The notes under the pieces are model-generated. The model was not told the DNA's origin and made no database searches. It saw only the letters and a list, made by a program, of their open reading frames with translations. DNA of 64,000 nucleotides from Paractinoplanes deccanensis (lineage in GTDB: Bacteria; Actinomycetota; Actinomycetes; Mycobacteriales; Micromonosporaceae), in contig NZ_BOMI01000137.1 of the NCBI RefSeq assembly GCF_016862115.1, positions 1 to 64,000 on the forward strand, given 5' to 3'. Positions 62,631 to 64,000 of the stretch are shown here, piece after piece. Within the stretch, counting starts at the first letter, position 1. Each line of letters opens with the position of its first letter. A program made the position numbers and the translations under genes.

Positions 62631-63611
62631 TCAGAGAGTGGGCAGGAACGGCTTGATCTCGGCCGCGGCCTCGTCGCCGTACGAGTCGGCGAGGCGCTTG
62701 GCGAAGTCCTCGGCACGCACGTCGTACTCCTGGGCGCCGTCGGACTCGAGCACCAGCGCGGCGAGCAGCGAGCCCACCTGGGCGGCCCGCTCCAGGCTCA
62801 GGCCCCACGAGATGGCGGCGAAGAAGCCGCCCCGGAAACCGTCGCCGACGCCGGTCGGGTCGGCCGGGATGACGTCGCGGGCCACCGGCACGTGGATGCG
62901 GTCGATGCCGCGGCCGGTGATCTCGACGCCGTCCTTGCCGAGCGTGGTGACCCGGATCCGGACCTGCTCGAGGACCTGGTCGGCGGTGAGCCCGGACTTG
63001 GTCTCGAGCAGCGAGCGCTCGTACTCGTTGGTCAGCAGGTAGTCGGCGCCGCTGATCAGGGTGAGCACGTCGCTGCCGTCCATGCGGGCGAGCTGCTGCG
63101 ACGGGTCGGCCGCGAACTTGAAGCCGCGGGCCCGGCACTCCTGCGAGTGGCGGACCATGGCCGCCGGGTCGTTCGCGGCGATGATCACCAGGTCGAGGCC
63201 GCCGGCCCGGGCGTCGACGGGCGCCAGCTCGATGTTGCGGGCCTCGGCCATCGCGCCGGCGTAGAAGGAGGCGATCTGGTTGAGGTCCTCGTCGGTGGTG
63301 CAGACGAAGCGCGCGGTGTGTGCCACGTCGCTGACGTGCACCGAGTCGCAGTCGACGCCGTGCCGCTCGAGCCACGAGCGGTAGTCGGCGAAGTCGGCGC
63401 CGACGGCGCCCACCAGGATCGGGTGCAGGCCGAGCTTGCCCATCCCGTACGCGATGTTGGGAGCGACGCCGCCGCGCCGGACCACCAGGTCGTCCACGAG
63501 GAAGGAGAGGGACACCTTGTGGAGCTGGTCCGCGATGAGCTGGTCGGCGAACCGGCCCGGGAAGTGCATCAGGTGGTCGGTGGCGATCGAGCCGGTCACG
63601 GCGATCTTCAT
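62631..63611 (-). CDS. adoK: Adenosine kinase (PfkB/ribokinase fold), Rv2202c-like
   Basis: The 326-residue enzyme begins MKIAVTGSIATDHLMHFPGR, with RRGGVAPNIAYGMGKLGLHP and ADPTGVGDGFRGGFFAAIS, where the PfkB anion hole and catalytic Asp lie. Sequence and position match M. tuberculosis AdoK (Rv2202c), which phosphorylates adenosine. A strong hairpin separates it from the upstream erpA-like gene. Confidence 0.9.
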   Translation of the reverse strand: MKIAVTGSIATDHLMHFPGRFADQLIADQLHKVSLSFLVDDLVVRRGGVAPNIAYGMGKLGLHPILVGAVGADFADYRSWLERHGVDCDSVHVSDVAHTARFVCTTDEDLNQIASFYAGAMAEARNIELAPVDARAGGLDLVIIAANDPAAMVRHSQECRARGFKFAADPSQQLARMDGSDVLTLISGADYLLTNEYERSLLETKSGLTADQVLEQVRIRVTTLGKDGVEITGRGIDRIHVPVARDVIPADPTGVGDGFRGGFFAAISWGLSLERAAQVGSLLAALVLESDGAQEYDVRAEDFAKRLADSYGDEAAAEIKPFLPTL

Positions 63612-63677
63612 GGTGGGCCCTCGGTGGTATCGGGGACGGGGGGCTTACGTACGGAGCCTACCGGCTCCTTACGCGCA

Positions 63678-63707
63678 AGAGGCCGCCCCGTTAACGGGAC
63701 GGCCTCT
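63678..63707 (-). terminator. Hairpin between erpA-like gene and adoK
   Basis: Two 15-base arms (agaggccgccccgtt and aacgggacggcctct) pair with a single mismatch and no loop bases to spare. It lies 17 bp after the erpA-like stop on the minus strand. Confidence 0.85.
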
Positions 63708-63723
63708 GCTGCCTAACGCGTGA

Positions 63724-64000
63724 TCAGTGGAAAGAGTCACCACAGGCGCAGGAGTTCTGCGCGTTCGGGTTGTCGATCGTGAAGCCCTGCGCGTCGATGC
63801 GGTCCGCGAAGTCGATCGTGGCGCCCGCGAGGTAGGGCGAGGACATGCGGTCGACGACGACCTCGACACCGCCGAAGTCGCTCACGATGTCGCCGTCGAG
63901 CGAGCGCTCGTCGAAGAACAGCTGGTAACGGAGACCGGAGCAGCCGCCGGGCTGCACGGCGATGCGCAGGCGCAGGTCGTCGCGGCCCTCCTGCTCGATC
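63724..64000 (-). CDS. erpA: A-type Fe-S carrier (ErpA/HesB family), partial
   Basis: The last 92 residues are present; the 5' end lies beyond the window. The three cluster-binding Cys are visible: QPGGCSGLRYQLFF near the start of the segment and SCACGDSFH at the C-terminus. DIVSDFGGVEVVVDRMSSPY and FTIDNPNAQNSC are typical of ErpA/HesB. It delivers Fe-S clusters to target enzymes and corresponds to Rv2204c. Confidence 0.93.
   Translation of the reverse strand, partial: IEQEGRDDLRLRIAVQPGGCSGLRYQLFFDERSLDGDIVSDFGGVEVVVDRMSSPYLAGATIDFADRIDAQGFTIDNPNAQNSCACGDSFH

Overview
The window looks like the chromosome of a high-GC filamentous actinomycete, most likely of the Micromonosporaceae/Actinoplanes type. 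This is inferred from gene content, near-universal G/C at third codon positions, frequent GTG starts, and a gene order that matches the Mycobacterium tuberculosis interval from about Rv2172c to Rv2204c. No rRNA, tRNA, CRISPR array, transposase or phage gene was seen.

Layout. 0-0.7 kb: non-coding tandem repeats (9-bp and 14-bp units). 0.7-7.3 kb: accessory genes (MarR plus DHA2 drug exporter, a LysR regulator divergent from a glutamine-amidotransferase-like gene, a secreted PAF-acetylhydrolase-like esterase, a SprT-like metalloprotein, a CDP-alcohol phosphatidyltransferase). 7.3-18 kb: metF, a polyprenyl diphosphate synthase, an Rv2175c-like regulator, a PASTA Ser/Thr kinase, endonuclease IV, a repeat-rich gap, threonine aldolase and class II DAHP synthase. 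18-31 kb: secreted chitinase, proC, a phosphofructokinase with pyrophosphate-type residues, an Rv2179c-like RNase, a Crp regulator, an acyltransferase, otsA, and a flavin monooxygenase/hydrolase pair. 31-41 kb: ROK kinase, SRPBCC protein, NarL-type two-component pair, a MarR/MFS pair, and an ABC exporter with a thioredoxin. 41-51.5 kb: a gap with four regularly spaced palindromes, then pimB, an M48 protease, an NYN protein, an exonuclease-UvrC fusion, an RSH protein, a NUDIX protein with a pentapeptide tail, and a nucleotidyltransferase. 52-60.6 kb: the respiratory supercomplex genes qcrCAB, ctaE, ctaG, ctaF and ctaC, interrupted by trpD. 60.8-64 kb: cysteine desulfurase, tusA, a P-loop kinase, adoK and an erpA-like Fe-S carrier that runs off the window.

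How genes work together. The core is housekeeping: respiration (cytochrome bcc-aa3), aromatic amino-acid synthesis (aroG, trpD), one-carbon and isoprenoid metabolism, PIM lipid synthesis (PimB, acyltransferase), trehalose, and Fe-S/sulfur transfer. Around it sit drug-efflux modules with visible palindromic operators. A recurring feature is short GC-rich minisatellites (periods 9-67 bp), both between genes and, in frame, inside genes (the hydrolase at 28.5 kb, an Ala-rich protein at 32.5 kb, the NUDIX tail at 50.4 kb).

Most notable signals: four copies of AGAACGAACGTTCT at 67/67/65-bp spacing (41482-41694), each containing the Gram-positive SOS-box core GAAC-N4-GTTC; an alpha/beta hydrolase that has lost its nucleophilic Ser and carries a 115-residue repeat insertion; a PfkA with Asp104/Lys124; and a paired leader-like element upstream of aroG and of a phosphotransferase gene.
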